Source of the DNA: an uncultured Nostoc sp.
GTDB taxonomy: Bacteria; Cyanobacteriota; Cyanobacteriia; Cyanobacteriales; Nostocaceae
Direction: 5' to 3'
Length of the DNA: 64,000 bases
NCBI RefSeq assembly: GCF_937863485.1
Contig: NZ_CALMFY010000075.1
Coordinates: 1-64,000, forward strand
The first letter of the stretch is position 1. Each line of letters begins with the position of its first letter. Made by a program: the position numbers and the translations under genes. Shown piece by piece: positions 8,514 through 18,471 of this stretch. The notes beneath the pieces are model-generated. The model saw only the letters and a list, made by a program, of their open reading frames with translations. It was not told the origin of the DNA and searched no databases.

Positions 8514-8649
8514 TTGATTTCTAGTTTTCACTAAATAATCCAAGTTGCTAGTTATGAAAGACGGCAACAGGAGATAAGTATGTAAATTTTTAATCTACTT
8601 AATGATCACTAAATTCTATCTTTTTCTTTTTTAAGTCAGAGTTATAGCT

Positions 8650-8920
8650 CAATACAGTTCAGTTAAGGATAATTGCAGGTTGGGTTGAACGTAGACGCCA
8701 AAGGCGGCTTAAGGCAGGGTAGTCAGCCCCAACTCTTGGAGACGCTACGCGAACGGGGAAGTCAAAAGTCAAAAGTCAAAAGTCAAACCCAACAAATGCC
8801 CGTGTAGGTAGGGTTTCGCTCCTCAAACGCCACTTGCAAGGCTCGTCAGGAAACCGCTTGGGCGTAGTGGCTCTCCAACCTACGCAATACATTTTATGTG
8901 GCTTTAACCCAAGCGTATTG
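8650..8920. mobile_element. MITE-like dispersed element, copy A
   Basis: Starts CAATAC and ends GTATTG, with longer imperfect inverted ends (left CAATACAGTTCAGTTAAGGA, right end reversed CAATACGCTTGGGTTAAAG). Inside are segments shared with the element at 24703-25045: GGTTGGGTTGAACGTA, GGCGGCTTAAGGCAGGGTAG, CCTCAAACGCCACTTGC and CTCCAACCTACGCA. A run of four GTCAAAA heptamers (about 8761-8787) is inserted. No transposase is encoded. The bases flanking the ends are also partly complementary (TATAGCT versus AGTTATA). Confidence 0.6.
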
Positions 8921-9069
8921 AGTTATAGGTTCTTTTATTTGGGTGTATCTAGAAAAATTTTTCTAATTTTCCGGAATTGGTTATGCTCAGGTGGTAGTCT
9001 CTATCAGACTACGGATTTATACTGAAACTCTATAACTAACCTTCGGGGAATATAACCCCATTTCGAATT

Positions 9070-9098
9070 AAAAGCCCGGCCATCAAGGTCGGGCTTTT
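9070..9098. terminator. Bidirectional rho-independent terminator after ftsH
   Basis: AAAAGCCCG (9070-9078) and CGGGCTTTT (9090-9098) form a perfect 9-bp stem whose A/T arms give a T-run on both strands. It lies 122 bases beyond the stop codon of the minus-strand ftsH gene, and is the likely end of that transcript. Confidence 0.75.
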
Positions 9099-9119
9099 GA
9101 CAAGGAATTAAAAAAAATT

Positions 9120-9151
9120 GGGGTAACTCTAGAAAATCCCAGAATTACCCC
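9120..9151. repeat. Dispersed palindromic repeat, copy 2
   Basis: GGGGTAACTCTAG / CCAGAATTACCCC pair imperfectly around AAAATC. It is a second copy of the hairpin element at 8484-8513; the two copies enclose the MITE-like element A. Confidence 0.6.
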
Positions 9152-9220
9152 GAATTTTAAAAGTTAGAAGTTAGGAGTTGAAAGTTAAGAATTGTTCTTA
9201 ACTCTTAACTACTCGTTAAA

Positions 9221-11062
9221 TTAGGCAAACGCAGCGGTTGTTACATCGTTATTCGATAGAATTTCTTGCAATTCTTCAGCGTCTACCGTTTCTTTATCAA
9301 CCAACATTTGCGCTATCTGATCTAAAATGTGGCGGTTACGCACCAACACTTCTTTAGCGCGTGTATAGGCTACATCCACAAGTTTGCGGACTTCTTCATC
9401 AATGGCGGCAGCGGTTTCTTCAGAGAAATCACGCTCTGACATGATATCCCGTCCAAGGAACATGTTACCTTGCTGACGACCAAGGGCGACTGGGCCTAAG
9501 CGATCGCTCATCCCAAATCTGGTGATCATCTGACGCGCAACCCGTGCTACTTGTTGCAAGTCGTTGGAAGCACCAGTGGTCACTTCTTCTTCACCAAAGA
9601 TTAATTCTTCAGCAATTCGACCACCCAAAGCCACAGCCATCTGATTTTCCAGATAAGCACGGCTGTACAAACCAGTGTCCATCCGGTCTTCGCTGGGGGT
9701 AAACCAAGTTAAACCACCTGCACGACCGCGAGGGATGATGCTAATTTTCTGCACAGGATCGTAGTCTGGCATTAAAGCACCAACTAAAGCGTGACCAGCT
9801 TCGTGATATGCCACCAAGGTTTTGCGCTTTTCGCTCATTACCCGGTCTTTCTTCTCTGGCCCAGCTAATACGCGATCAATTGCGTCGTTGATTTCATCCA
9901 TCGAAATTTCAGTCAAATTCCGGCGTGCTGCCAGAATTGCGGCTTCATTCAGCAGGTTGGATAAATCTGCGCCAGTAAAACCGGGGGTACGACGGGCAAT
10001 TTTATCCAAGTCCACATCTTTCGCCAAGGTTTTGCCACGGGCGTGAACCTTGAGAATTTCGCTGCGTCCGGCATAGTCGGGACGGTCTACCACAACTTGA
10101 CGGTCAAAGCGACCAGGACGTAACAGTGCTGCATCTAAGACATCAGGACGGTTGGTAGCGGCAATAATGATGATGCCTGTGTTGCCTTCAAAGCCGTCCA
10201 TTTCTGTGAGCAACTGGTTGAGAGTTTGTTCGCGCTCATCGTTACCACCACCTAAACCTGCACCCCGCTGACGACCTACGGCGTCAATTTCATCAATGAA
10301 GACGATACAGGGAGCATTAGTCTTAGCTTGTTCAAATAAATCGCGGACGCGGGATGCACCCACACCGACGAACATTTCTACAAATTCCGAACCGGAGATC
10401 GAGAAGAAGGGTACACCTGCTTCACCTGCTACAGCACGAGCTAGAAGGGTTTTACCTGTACCAGGAGGGCCAACTAACAGCACACCTTTAGGAATTTTTG
10501 CACCAACTGCGGTAAAGCGATCGGCGTTTTTCAGAAAGTCTACGACTTCGTTTAATTCCAACTTGGCTTGGTCAATACCAGCAACATCACCAAATGTCAC
10601 CTGAGTTTGTGGTTCCATTTGGACTCTGGCTTTGGATTTACCAAAGTTCATCGCTTGGCTACCTGGGCCACTTTGAGCGCGACGTAGCAAGAAGAATAAG
10701 CCAACCAAAAGCAATACAGGAAAAAATAAGCTGCTTAGTGCCTTAAACCAAAATCCTTCATCGCTTTGGGGCAAAACAGAAATATCAACGCCTTTTGAAG
10801 TCAGAGTATTGATCAGGTCTGGATCGTTGACTAAGGTCACAATCCGTTTATTTCCGTCATATTTGGCTGTAACCAGTGCTGTAGAGCGATCTGCACTCAA
10901 ACTGACTTTTTCTACTCTGCCTTGTTGAACTTCTTGAATAAACCGGCTATATCGCCATGTCTCTCTGCTTTGAGGTTGTTTGTCAAAAAATGCTGTTCCC
11001 AGCGCAATGACGACAATAAACAGCAGCGCGTACAGCCCTGCATTTCTCCATCTTTTATTCAC
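9221..11062 (-). CDS. ftsH: ATP-dependent zinc metalloprotease FtsH
   Basis: Membrane-bound AAA+ protease that forms hexamers and degrades damaged membrane proteins; cyanobacterial FtsH complexes remove photodamaged D1 in photosystem II repair. The 613-residue protein has a TM helix (about 9-25), a lumenal/periplasmic domain, a second TM helix (about 108-127), Walker A GPPGTGKT (198-205), Walker [10 protein letters not shown] (252-260), the second region of homology with Arg residues near 315-321, and the zinc site HEAGH (420-424). The start is GTG, with GGAGG nine bases upstream. Which of the several cyanobacterial FtsH paralogues this is cannot be decided without a tree. Confidence 0.97.
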   Translation of the reverse strand: MNKRWRNAGLYALLFIVVIALGTAFFDKQPQSRETWRYSRFIQEVQQGRVEKVSLSADRSTALVTAKYDGNKRIVTLVNDPDLINTLTSKGVDISVLPQSDEGFWFKALSSLFFPVLLLVGLFFLLRRAQSGPGSQAMNFGKSKARVQMEPQTQVTFGDVAGIDQAKLELNEVVDFLKNADRFTAVGAKIPKGVLLVGPPGTGKTLLARAVAGEAGVPFFSISGSEFVEMFVGVGASRVRDLFEQAKTNAPCIVFIDEIDAVGRQRGAGLGGGNDEREQTLNQLLTEMDGFEGNTGIIIIAATNRPDVLDAALLRPGRFDRQVVVDRPDYAGRSEILKVHARGKTLAKDVDLDKIARRTPGFTGADLSNLLNEAAILAARRNLTEISMDEINDAIDRVLAGPEKKDRVMSEKRKTLVAYHEAGHALVGALMPDYDPVQKISIIPRGRAGGLTWFTPSEDRMDTGLYSRAYLENQMAVALGGRIAEELIFGEEEVTTGASNDLQQVARVARQMITRFGMSDRLGPVALGRQQGNMFLGRDIMSERDFSEETAAAIDEEVRKLVDVAYTRAKEVLVRNRHILDQIAQMLVDKETVDAEELQEILSNNDVTTAAFA

Positions 11063-11199
11063 TAAGGTCTATCCTCCGGTATTTTTCGCGCGTTAGCTCT
11101 CAGGCGGCGCAAAGCGCCATCGCCTAGCGTCTCTGTTTGGAGAGGTCATTATTAAGAATTATGTTAACTTATCTTAAGTGTAACAAAGTGGCGTGGCTA

Positions 11200-11994
11200 T
11201 CATGCTACAAAAAGCTCCCTTATTTGCAGAAAACTAGGATGGTAGGGATCATATTGTAGCGACCCTGTGCGCTGATGAACGGTATGAATGGGAATAATTT
11301 CTACCACACTATTAGTGTAGGCGATCGCTTCAAATTTCTGGACTAACTCGACCGTCCAAGGTTCCTCTAGCACCGGCTGCTGGTGGTTTTGCAACCAGTT
11401 TACAAGTTGCGATCGCACAATTCCTGGCAAAATTCCTGCCTTTATTGGCGGCGTCCACCAACTGCGATCGTACCATCCCCAAAGGTTGCCTGTGCTGGTT
11501 TCTAGCCAATTTCCTACAGCATCGACTAATATTGCTTCTTGAGCATCTAAGCTAGTTTTTGCCAGCCAAGCACTTAAATAGTTTCCGGTTTTATGAGAGG
11601 GGAGAGAGCGATAAAATTCAAAACTAGCAACGGCACACACAACGCCAGTTTTTTGTTTTTCTCTCAAATCCTCTGGTAAGAATCTGCCAGTTATCCATTC
11701 CCGGCCATCGGGAAAAAGGGTAATTCTGAGAACGGGAAAGTGTGCCAGGAGAATTTCGGTGCCTTGACGCACACGATTCCAATCGGGTTGCTGCCAACCA
11801 AAAGATTGTACTGAGAAAAGTAGGCGATCGCAGTGTGCTTGCCAATTAGTTAAATTACTGTCTAGCGAGTTCTGATAAACCCGCAATGTTGTGAAAACAG
11901 TCGCCCCATAAAGTAAACCCGGATCATTAATGTCTAACTCTAAAATTCGGGACTCAACTAATTTGCCGCTATACCAAAAAATCTCATTTTTCAC
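11200..11994 (-). CDS. pabC: Class IV PLP aminotransferase, probable aminodeoxychorismate lyase
   Basis: Fold-type IV PLP enzyme that probably converts 4-amino-4-deoxychorismate to 4-aminobenzoate and pyruvate for folate synthesis. Evidence: the N-terminal DINDPGLLYGATVFTTLR, catalytic Lys135 in SHKTGNYL, Glu165 in NWLETSTGN, and the GILPGIVR segment. The length of 264 residues is normal. Class IV also includes branched-chain and D-amino-acid aminotransferases; the short length and YGATVF motif favour PabC, but specificity is inferred. The start is GTG. The next gene upstream, the GNAT gene, begins in the same direction 18 bases away, so they may be co-transcribed. Confidence 0.8.
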   Translation of the reverse strand: MKNEIFWYSGKLVESRILELDINDPGLLYGATVFTTLRVYQNSLDSNLTNWQAHCDRLLFSVQSFGWQQPDWNRVRQGTEILLAHFPVLRITLFPDGREWITGRFLPEDLREKQKTGVVCAVASFEFYRSLPSHKTGNYLSAWLAKTSLDAQEAILVDAVGNWLETSTGNLWGWYDRSWWTPPIKAGILPGIVRSQLVNWLQNHQQPVLEEPWTVELVQKFEAIAYTNSVVEIIPIHTVHQRTGSLQYDPYHPSFLQIRELFVA

Positions 11995-12011
11995 AACCAG
12001 ATTGCTTCTCG

Positions 12012-12431
12012 CTACAACTCTATTCCAAAGTGATGACTTGTAATGCTCATGCGCTGCATGAGATAAAATCTGTGAGCTGCAAATCGCTGAACGCCAGAAT
12101 CAAGACTGAGGTGTTTACAGTCATGATTTATTGCATATTCAATTAGCCACTGAAATAACTGTTTCCCATAGCTTTGTGACCGCTTCAACTCATCAACAAC
12201 TAAGTCATCAATATATAAAAACTTTCCTGATGCTAAACACGTATAAATGCGAAATCCAGCTACTGCCACAGCTTGCTGCTCTACTTCCAAGAATACAAGT
12301 TGATATCCTTCTTTCATTTGATATCGAACTTGTTCTACAAACTTAGCCTGCTCAAGGTGAGGACGCAACTGGGACATAACAGGAAAACACTTTAATATTT
12401 GAAAATCAGATTCTCCTAATTGTATTGACAT
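12012..12431 (-). CDS. GNAT-family N-acetyltransferase
   Basis: A 139-residue acetyl-CoA-dependent acetyltransferase. The GNAT pattern is seen in the central beta-strands (YQLVFLEVEQQAVAVAGFRIY), the motif A region after LYIDDLVVDELKRSQSYGKQLFQWLIEYA, where the acetyl-CoA loop R-S-x-x-x-G-K-x-L lies, and the C-terminal LSLDSGVQRFAAHRFYLMQRM. The substrate cannot be deduced. I chose the ATG at 12431, preceded by AGGAG, over a TTG one codon upstream. It sits 18 bases from the aminotransferase gene in the same direction. Confidence 0.88.
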   Translation of the reverse strand: MSIQLGESDFQILKCFPVMSQLRPHLEQAKFVEQVRYQMKEGYQLVFLEVEQQAVAVAGFRIYTCLASGKFLYIDDLVVDELKRSQSYGKQLFQWLIEYAINHDCKHLSLDSGVQRFAAHRFYLMQRMSITSHHFGIEL

Positions 12432-12541
12432 CAATATTGCTCCTGAAAATATGATGCGTACTCATCTTACTTTCTCAAGTTATCGAGAATATTGCAATTT
12501 TGTAAAAGTTTTTCTCGGAAGAAAATGCTATAAATAATAAT

Positions 12542-13327
12542 TTAATCCTTTGGAGGAAATAAAATTTTCTGAGTACCTTCAGGAGTTGTAATTACTTTTC
12601 CTCCCAAAGCTTCGATTTCTCTAATTGCACGTTTCCGAGTTCTCTCATCAACTTGATTATTTAAAACCATTGACCAGGTTGCAATTTGAGCATATTTACT
12701 GTTAGGATTTCGACTCAGAAATTCCGCAGTTTTTTGGGAAGTATTAGCTATAAGCTGACTCTCTGCATCTGAAAAGTTACTAGCCCAGTTTGCCGCCGTT
12801 GCAAAAGACTTTTGAGCAGCTTGAGCATTGCCTAAAAATAATAACTCATCAATTCCTTTGTAACGCCACACGTAATAAGACTTTTCGGGAACGAAGGGAG
12901 ATAGTGATTTTAAGCCTTTCTCTGATAGTGCGATCGCCCGTTCTGGCATAGCAGCATACAATGAAGTACTGATAGAAAGACTGCGATACGCTTCTAAAAA
13001 TCGCGGGTCACGTTCTAGAATGACTTCAAAATATTCGGGACTTAAACTGTAACCTGTTTTATCCCGAACTTCATCATCTCCAAAATATTGTAAAAAATTG
13101 ATATATACCAAATCTGCAATGAAATTATCATAACCAAAACTAGGCATTTTTTGGAGAAAATTCAGACGGATATTTTCTGATTTTATTTCTTTCTCTAAAG
13201 TTTCTAAGGAAGCAGATTGTTTGCTATTTATCAGTTTTTGTAATTGGGGGAATTGAATCAAGCCAACTCCTAAAATACACACACAAATTACAAAAGGTGT
13301 AGCAATGGCTTTACGCGACAACAACAT
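12542..13327 (-). CDS. TPR-like membrane-anchored protein of unknown function
   Basis: A 261-residue protein with one N-terminal hydrophobic segment (about 6-26), either an uncleaved anchor or a signal peptide, followed by helical repeats. Tetratricopeptide-like features are EVILERDPRFLEAYRSLSIS and ALSEKGLKSLSPFVPEKSY and the later ANWASNFSDAE helix pair. The ending GGKVITTPEGTQKILFPP is short and extended. The ATG at 13327 is preferred over an upstream TTG because it places the hydrophobic segment directly after the basic MLLSRK. I recognise the pattern as a conserved cyanobacterial hypothetical protein, without a known role. Confidence 0.75.
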   Translation of the reverse strand: MLLSRKAIATPFVICVCILGVGLIQFPQLQKLINSKQSASLETLEKEIKSENIRLNFLQKMPSFGYDNFIADLVYINFLQYFGDDEVRDKTGYSLSPEYFEVILERDPRFLEAYRSLSISTSLYAAMPERAIALSEKGLKSLSPFVPEKSYYVWRYKGIDELLFLGNAQAAQKSFATAANWASNFSDAESQLIANTSQKTAEFLSRNPNSKYAQIATWSMVLNNQVDERTRKRAIREIEALGGKVITTPEGTQKILFPPKD

Positions 13328-13920
13328 ATTTTTTTTTGTTTTCCTAGGCAGAAGCAACTCATTGTATATAATATACTTCTTGGAAAATTACTCAGCTATA
13401 TAGTTACAGTCGCTTACACAGGAGAGTATCCATCAAGCCGCTACCCTACCCTTTAGCAACGACTAACAGTGAACAAGCCTATCTTTCCTCAAGAGAAACC
13501 AAAAACAAGTAGCTTGGCAAACTCGGCAGCAAATATTTAATATTATATTATATCTTATGTATGTATGCTAAGTATAATTTACGCTTTCTTCTTTACCGCA
13601 TCTAAAAAATTATTTTATTTTTTGAGATGAAATTAGCTTGTAGAAATCTAGCTTTACTTTTCTTGAGCAACAAGTTCTTAACTTATTAAATTCTTTTGAG
13701 ATTACTTAGTTTGGTTAAGTAAGGGCAGTAAAATTTACAATATGAATTAAAATTTGAACGTAAATTAAACATAATGCAGAAGTTCGCTTTTTGATGTATA
13801 CCGAATGGGTCATGCTTGCAAGCAGCGGTTCCTTAGCCGTATTGAAAGCGATCGCTATTTAGATGCCCTTTTGGTGAAAAATATTGTAAGTGTGAGTAGT
13901 GTTTGTAAAAATTAAAGCTT
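13328..13920. other. Divergent intergenic region
   Basis: About 590 bases, strongly AT-rich around 13500-13790, holding the promoters of the divergent TPR-like and VOC genes. A 36-codon plus-strand frame (about 13804-13914) starting MGHACKQRF and containing a HIP1 site ends just before the VOC gene. It may be a gene relic but has no clear ribosome binding site. Confidence 0.35.
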
Positions 13921-14298
13921 ATGTTTGACCATCTATCCTTTGGGGTGAGTAGTTTAGAACGCAGTCTAGCCTTCTATGATGCTGTGCTTGCGCCGTTAGG
14001 CGTCAAACGCCTATTTAATTTACCTGACATCGCTGCTTATAGTGCTGGTACTTACCCGATGTTTTGGATTGGGAATCGTCGAGAGTTTACCAATGAAGTA
14101 TCCAAGGGCTTTCATCTGGCATTTGCGGCTGATAATCGCCCTGCGGTGGATGCTTTTTATCAACAAGCGATCGCTTTCGGAGCTAAGGACGATGGCAAGC
14201 CTGGATTGCGTTCTCATTACCACCCCAATTATTATGCCGCTTTTGTGATTGATCCTGACGGATATCGCATAGAAGCTGTTTGTCATCAACCAGCTTAA
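13921..14298 (+). CDS. VOC-family (glyoxalase/dioxygenase-like) protein
   Basis: A 125-residue single-domain vicinal-oxygen-chelate protein. It begins MFDHLSFGVSSLERSLAFYD, with His4 as a likely metal ligand, and ends with the second module YYAAFVIDPDGYRIEAVCH, whose Glu (EAV) is the usual second ligand; FHLAFAAD carries another candidate His. Family members include glyoxalase I, fosfomycin-resistance and ring-cleaving enzymes; the substrate is unknown. It converges with dnaE-N, leaving only 37 bases between the stop codons. Confidence 0.87.
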   Translation: MFDHLSFGVSSLERSLAFYDAVLAPLGVKRLFNLPDIAAYSAGTYPMFWIGNRREFTNEVSKGFHLAFAADNRPAVDAFYQQAIAFGAKDDGKPGLRSHYHPNYYAAFVIDPDGYRIEAVCHQPA

Positions 14299-14335
14299 TT
14301 TGTCATTTGTCATTCTCCCCCTGCTCCCCTTCCTC

Positions 14336-16966
14336 TTATTCCGGTAAACCCCCTACCCGCATCAAATCCAATTCCCGTTCAAATATTTCATCAATTGGCA
14401 ACAAAAGACCATCAACAGTCATAAATTTATGGTCTTTTGTTGCCCGAATCACTGAACCATCTTCCAAGCAATATTCAAACACCTCTTGTTGTCCGCGATC
14501 GTGCCACTGTGCTATAGGTTGTGTGTAAATATTTCCATTATTATCAACGCTGTACACAGTACATTCAATGAGTTTTTCGACAATTTCCCCAATCGGCATT
14601 AATCCATATTCTACTGTCAATATTTCCGTGTCATAGCTTAAACAATATTCAGCAAACTTCAACATTTGCTCAAATAATTCATCCGCAACTTTTTTCTGAA
14701 CACCATTTTTAGCTGCACCATCCACGAATTTTTCTCGCTGCTTTTGCATCTCAGAAACTTTCTTTTTACCCATCGCCCGACGCAGCAAGTCAGCTTGTCC
14801 TAATGAATATCCAGCCATATCCTGAGCAATTTTCATGATTTGCTCTTGATAGACCATAATTCCATAAGTTTCGTCTAATACTGATTCTAGAATTTGGTGT
14901 TGATAATCAATCTGTTCTCGTCCGTGTTTGCGGTTGATAAATTTAGGAATCAATCCCGCATCTAATGGGCCCGGTCGATAAAGTGCCAAAATCGAAGAAA
15001 TGTCTTCTATATTAGAAGGTTTCAAATCTCGCACAATCTGACGCATTCCAGAAGATTCTAATTGAAATATCCCTTCTAACTCACCTGCTTCTAATAGTTC
15101 ATAAGTTTTTTGCACATCTTTTGGCAGAGTGGTATGTTCACCTTTAGCTAATATCTTTTGGGCTTTTCTCTCTTGGTGGGTGATTTCATCAGGATCAACA
15201 CGATATCCTTTAGTTTCTTGAATTAAATCAAGGGTATTTTGAATCAGCGTCAGGTTCCGTAAACCTAGAAAATCCATTTTCAACAAACCCATTGATTCCA
15301 GGTCTTCCATGAAATACTGGGTAATCACGGAACCATCATTATTCTTCTGTAGCGGGACAATTTCATCAAGTGGATCGGCAGAAATTACCACACCTGCTGC
15401 ATGAACACCAAAAGTTTTATTAGTTCCTTCAATTCGCATCGCCATATCAAGCCAATGGCGAACATGCGGTTCTTTATCATATTTCTCTTTAAACTGTGGT
15501 TCTGGGGTTTCATTAGAAATCATCACCTTGAGTTTCGTTGGTTTTCCCCGCACTACAGGAATTAATTTCGCCATTTTGTCAGCTTCCCCGTAGGGAATAT
15601 TCAAGACTCTGGCGACATCTTTCAAAACTGCTTTAGAAGTTAGGCGGTTAAAGGTAATAATTTGGGCAACTTTATCTGCACCATATTTATCAGTTACATA
15701 TTCAATAACTTTATCTCTTTGTTCAATACAGAAATCCGTATCAATATCAGGCATGGATTTCCGTTCTGGGTTCAAAAAACGCTCAAATAGTAGCCCATGA
15801 TGCACAGGGTCAATGTTGGTAATTCGCATCGCATAGGCAACTAATGAACCAGCCGCCGAACCCCGACCAGGCCCCACAGGAATGTTATTATCTCTAGCAA
15901 ATTTGATGTAGTCCCATACAACTAAAAAGTATTTGGAAAAACCCATCTGCTGAATCATTTTTAGTTCGTATTCCAATCTTTCTTTATAGACGGAATCAAC
16001 CTCATTGCGTGATTTCCGATTTAACCGTTCTAAAAGTCCGTTCCATGCAACATCTTCGGCGTAAGTGTCAGCAGTATGACCAGAGGGAATGGGGGGTGTA
16101 GGGATTTGAGGCTCACCCATAATATAGTAAGGCTCGACTTTATCAGCGACTTCTTCAGTAGTGGCGATCGCTTCTGCAATCACATCATCTGGCAAATGGT
16201 CACGAAATAGCTGCTGCATCTCTTCACCAGATTTGAGATACTCTGTGCCACTATAACGCATCCGCTTATCTTCAATAATTAGCTTGCCAGTCTGAATACA
16301 TAGCAAAGCATCGTGGGCTTCAACGTCAAAACAAGAAATAAAATGCGAATCATTAGTAGCAACAATTTTAATCCCTAGTTCCCGGGCAATTTTGACTATT
16401 TCAACATTAACAATTCGGTCTTCCTGGGAGCCGTGGTCTTGAATTTCTAAATAATAATCATCACCCAATACATCTTTATACCACTGAGCAATTTTTCGGG
16501 CTGCATCTGGTCTATTACTAAGAATCGCTTGGGGAACTTCTCCACCTAAACAAGCGCTGGTGACAATCAAGCCTTCATGATATTCTTTTAATAAATCTTT
16601 ATTAATACAAGGACGAGAAAAAATTCCTTTGCCTTGAACACCTTTAAGGTGAGAAATTGTGGTTAATTTAACTAAATTTTTGTAACCTTTGGTATTTTTA
16701 GCTAAAACGACTTGATGATATTTCGGACGGCGTTCTTGTTTTTCAATATCGCCATTAATTATATACATTTCATTGCCGATAATCGGCTTAATATTTTGAC
16801 TACGGCAGATTTTGATCAGTTCAATGGCCCCATACATGACGCCATGATCAGTAAGGGCGATCGCTTTCATCCCCAGTGCGATCGCTTGATCCACCAACTC
16901 TGGTAGCTGACTTGCCCCATCGAGCAGACTGTAGTCACTGTGAATATGTAAAGGGACAAAGGACAT
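14336..16966 (-). CDS. dnaE: DNA polymerase III alpha subunit, N-terminal half fused to split intein N-fragment
   Basis: N-terminal half of the replicative polymerase. It starts with the PHP domain ([16 protein letters not shown]), continues into the polymerase palm with [18 protein letters not shown] and the catalytic PDIDTDF, and then stops being polymerase after LKFAEY. The last 102 residues are the split intein N-fragment. The C-terminal half of DnaE, with the intein C-fragment, must be encoded elsewhere; trans-splicing joins the two. I chose the ATG at 16966 ([13 protein letters not shown]), the family start, over ATGs up to 16984. The total is 876 residues. Confidence 0.97.
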   Translation of the reverse strand: MSFVPLHIHSDYSLLDGASQLPELVDQAIALGMKAIALTDHGVMYGAIELIKICRSQNIKPIIGNEMYIINGDIEKQERRPKYHQVVLAKNTKGYKNLVKLTTISHLKGVQGKGIFSRPCINKDLLKEYHEGLIVTSACLGGEVPQAILSNRPDAARKIAQWYKDVLGDDYYLEIQDHGSQEDRIVNVEIVKIARELGIKIVATNDSHFISCFDVEAHDALLCIQTGKLIIEDKRMRYSGTEYLKSGEEMQQLFRDHLPDDVIAEAIATTEEVADKVEPYYIMGEPQIPTPPIPSGHTADTYAEDVAWNGLLERLNRKSRNEVDSVYKERLEYELKMIQQMGFSKYFLVVWDYIKFARDNNIPVGPGRGSAAGSLVAYAMRITNIDPVHHGLLFERFLNPERKSMPDIDTDFCIEQRDKVIEYVTDKYGADKVAQIITFNRLTSKAVLKDVARVLNIPYGEADKMAKLIPVVRGKPTKLKVMISNETPEPQFKEKYDKEPHVRHWLDMAMRIEGTNKTFGVHAAGVVISADPLDEIVPLQKNNDGSVITQYFMEDLESMGLLKMDFLGLRNLTLIQNTLDLIQETKGYRVDPDEITHQERKAQKILAKGEHTTLPKDVQKTYELLEAGELEGIFQLESSGMRQIVRDLKPSNIEDISSILALYRPGPLDAGLIPKFINRKHGREQIDYQHQILESVLDETYGIMVYQEQIMKIAQDMAGYSLGQADLLRRAMGKKKVSEMQKQREKFVDGAAKNGVQKKVADELFEQMLKFAEYCLSYDTEILTVEYGLMPIGEIVEKLIECTVYSVDNNGNIYTQPIAQWHDRGQQEVFEYCLEDGSVIRATKDHKFMTVDGLLLPIDEIFERELDLMRVGGLPE
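14339..14644 (-). other. DnaE split intein, N-terminal fragment
   Basis: Begins with the nucleophile Cys in [14 protein letters not shown] (block A), carries block B with [13 protein letters not shown] (T-x-x-H type), and ends [11 protein letters not shown] at the natural break, after which the reading frame stops. The 102-residue length is the standard size of cyanobacterial DnaE-N inteins. It differs at a number of residues from the well-known Nostoc punctiforme version, for example G-G-L-P-E instead of D-N-L-P-N at the end. Partner extein residues at the junction are AEY|C. No homing endonuclease is present. Confidence 0.97.
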
Positions 16967-17159
16967 AAGCATCTCCAACCACAAGCCAAGATATCTCTAG
17001 GGGCCTACCTTGTGGTATACCCTTTCGAGCTAGATTTTGCAAAGCAACGGAATCTTAGATTAACAGTTTTTAACCAAAATTCAAGCTGTTCTTTTTCCGA
17101 AATTGTCACTATCATAAGTCTTGTTTTAATAGTTACAGCAGTTAATCAGCATCTAACTA

Positions 17160-18452
17160 ATGAGTCAAACAGAGAGTACTACTTCGCCTGAAACCAAAGC
17201 TAGCCCTTGGTGGCAGCGTATCCCTCTCACATTGCAAATTCTCATCGCCCTAGTAGTGGCAGTCAGCGTCGGAATTGCCCTTGGTGCGGGTAATCCCAAT
17301 CCCAGCAATGCCACTTTAATTAATAATTTAGCAATTCCGGCGGAATTGGTGTTAAAGGCTCTCCGCGCCCTAGCTACGCCTCTGATTCTGGTAGCGGTGC
17401 TGCATACCTTAATGACTACGAATATCCCCGGTACAGCCGGACGGCGTCTGGCAGTCCTACTTTTAACTAACACTACCGTAGCTATTTTAGTGGGACTTTT
17501 GGTAGCGAATGTGCTGCGTCCAGGAACTTGGGGCAATGTAACCACCTCAACAAGTACAGAAATAACTCCTCAGAGTCTTGACCCTTGGGGAATACTCAAA
17601 GATGCTGTACCGGAAGCTGTTCTCAAGCCGTTAGTTGATAATAACGTTATCCAACTGATTGTGATTGCCCTGAGTTTTGGCATCGTCCTGCGAGGATTAA
17701 AATCTGAACAAATCACTCAAGGCAAGAACGGATACCAGCCAATTGAGGATGTCATCGGAATTTTATTTGAAGCGGTAGTCCGTATCCTCAACTGGGTAAT
17801 TGCCTTAGTGCCGTTCGCAGTCTTTGGGATTGTAGCTAAAACTATTGCTATGCAGGGCTTTGCACCGTTTAAATCTTTGGGTGCATTCATCGTGGCGGTG
17901 CTGTTAGCATTGGTATTGCAGGCGTGCTATTACCTCACCAGAGTAAAATTTGGTTCTTGGGTACATCCGTTAAAATTCTTAACTGGCGGTTCTGATGCCT
18001 TTTTGACAGCTTTCTCAACTTCTTCCTCTGCGGCGGCAATGCCCGTAACCTTTGAGGTTTTGCAAACAAAAGTCGGTTTAAGGGAATCTTCTGCTGCCTT
18101 GGGGGCATTAGTCGGGGCAAATTTCAATAATGATGGCACTGCCCTCTATGAAGCAATGTCTGCGTTATATATTTCCCAACTAATTGGACAACATCTGAGT
18201 CTGGGACAGCAGTTAATTGTCATCCTTACCTCGATTTTTGCATCCGTAGGTGCGGCAAATATTCCCAATGCTGGACTGGTAACGATGACACTAGTGTTCA
18301 CTTCTGTAGGCTTACCTACCCAGTACATCGCTTTGCTAGTTACTGTAGACTGGTTTCTGGATCGCTGCCGCACCGCGATTAATGTCATGGGAGATATGAC
18401 TGTCAGTGCTTTACTTGACGGCAAAAAGCCTCGTTCTGTAGACGAGGCTTAG
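17160..18452 (+). CDS. Dicarboxylate/amino acid:cation symporter (DAACS family)
   Basis: A 430-residue inner-membrane transporter of the GltP/DctA type that couples glutamate or C4-dicarboxylate uptake to Na+ or H+. Visible features: multiple membrane helices, the serine-rich hairpin TAFSTSSSAAAMPVT, the ANFNNDGTALYEA motif that corresponds to the N-M-D-G-T cation site (here N-N-D-G-T), and the C-terminal DWFLDRCRTAINVMGD substrate-binding helix. The exact substrate is not determined; the DRCRTxxNVxGD motif is compatible with glutamate/aspartate or dicarboxylates. The gene stands alone, with a hairpin terminator overlapping its last codons. Confidence 0.92.
   Translation: MSQTESTTSPETKASPWWQRIPLTLQILIALVVAVSVGIALGAGNPNPSNATLINNLAIPAELVLKALRALATPLILVAVLHTLMTTNIPGTAGRRLAVLLLTNTTVAILVGLLVANVLRPGTWGNVTTSTSTEITPQSLDPWGILKDAVPEAVLKPLVDNNVIQLIVIALSFGIVLRGLKSEQITQGKNGYQPIEDVIGILFEAVVRILNWVIALVPFAVFGIVAKTIAMQGFAPFKSLGAFIVAVLLALVLQACYYLTRVKFGSWVHPLKFLTGGSDAFLTAFSTSSSAAAMPVTFEVLQTKVGLRESSAALGALVGANFNNDGTALYEAMSALYISQLIGQHLSLGQQLIVILTSIFASVGAANIPNAGLVTMTLVFTSVGLPTQYIALLVTVDWFLDRCRTAINVMGDMTVSALLDGKKPRSVDEA
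18426..18450 (+). terminator. Hairpin terminator overlapping the symporter stop
   Basis: AAGCCTCGT (18426-18434) and ACGAGGCTT (18442-18450) form a perfect 9-bp stem. The stem is part of the coding sequence and runs into the stop codon TAG at 18450. The T-run after it is weak, so efficiency is uncertain. Confidence 0.55.
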
Positions 18453-18471
18453 TTTACGGCTTTTCAGGTAG

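Noticed and set aside
8834-9025. Open frame of 63 codons
   Set aside because: It covers the end of a repeat element that occurs elsewhere and is therefore unlikely to be a gene.
10296-10604. Long antisense frame opposite ftsH
   Set aside because: Shadow of a codon-biased real gene; similar antisense frames lie opposite atpA, flv genes and the beta-helix gene.
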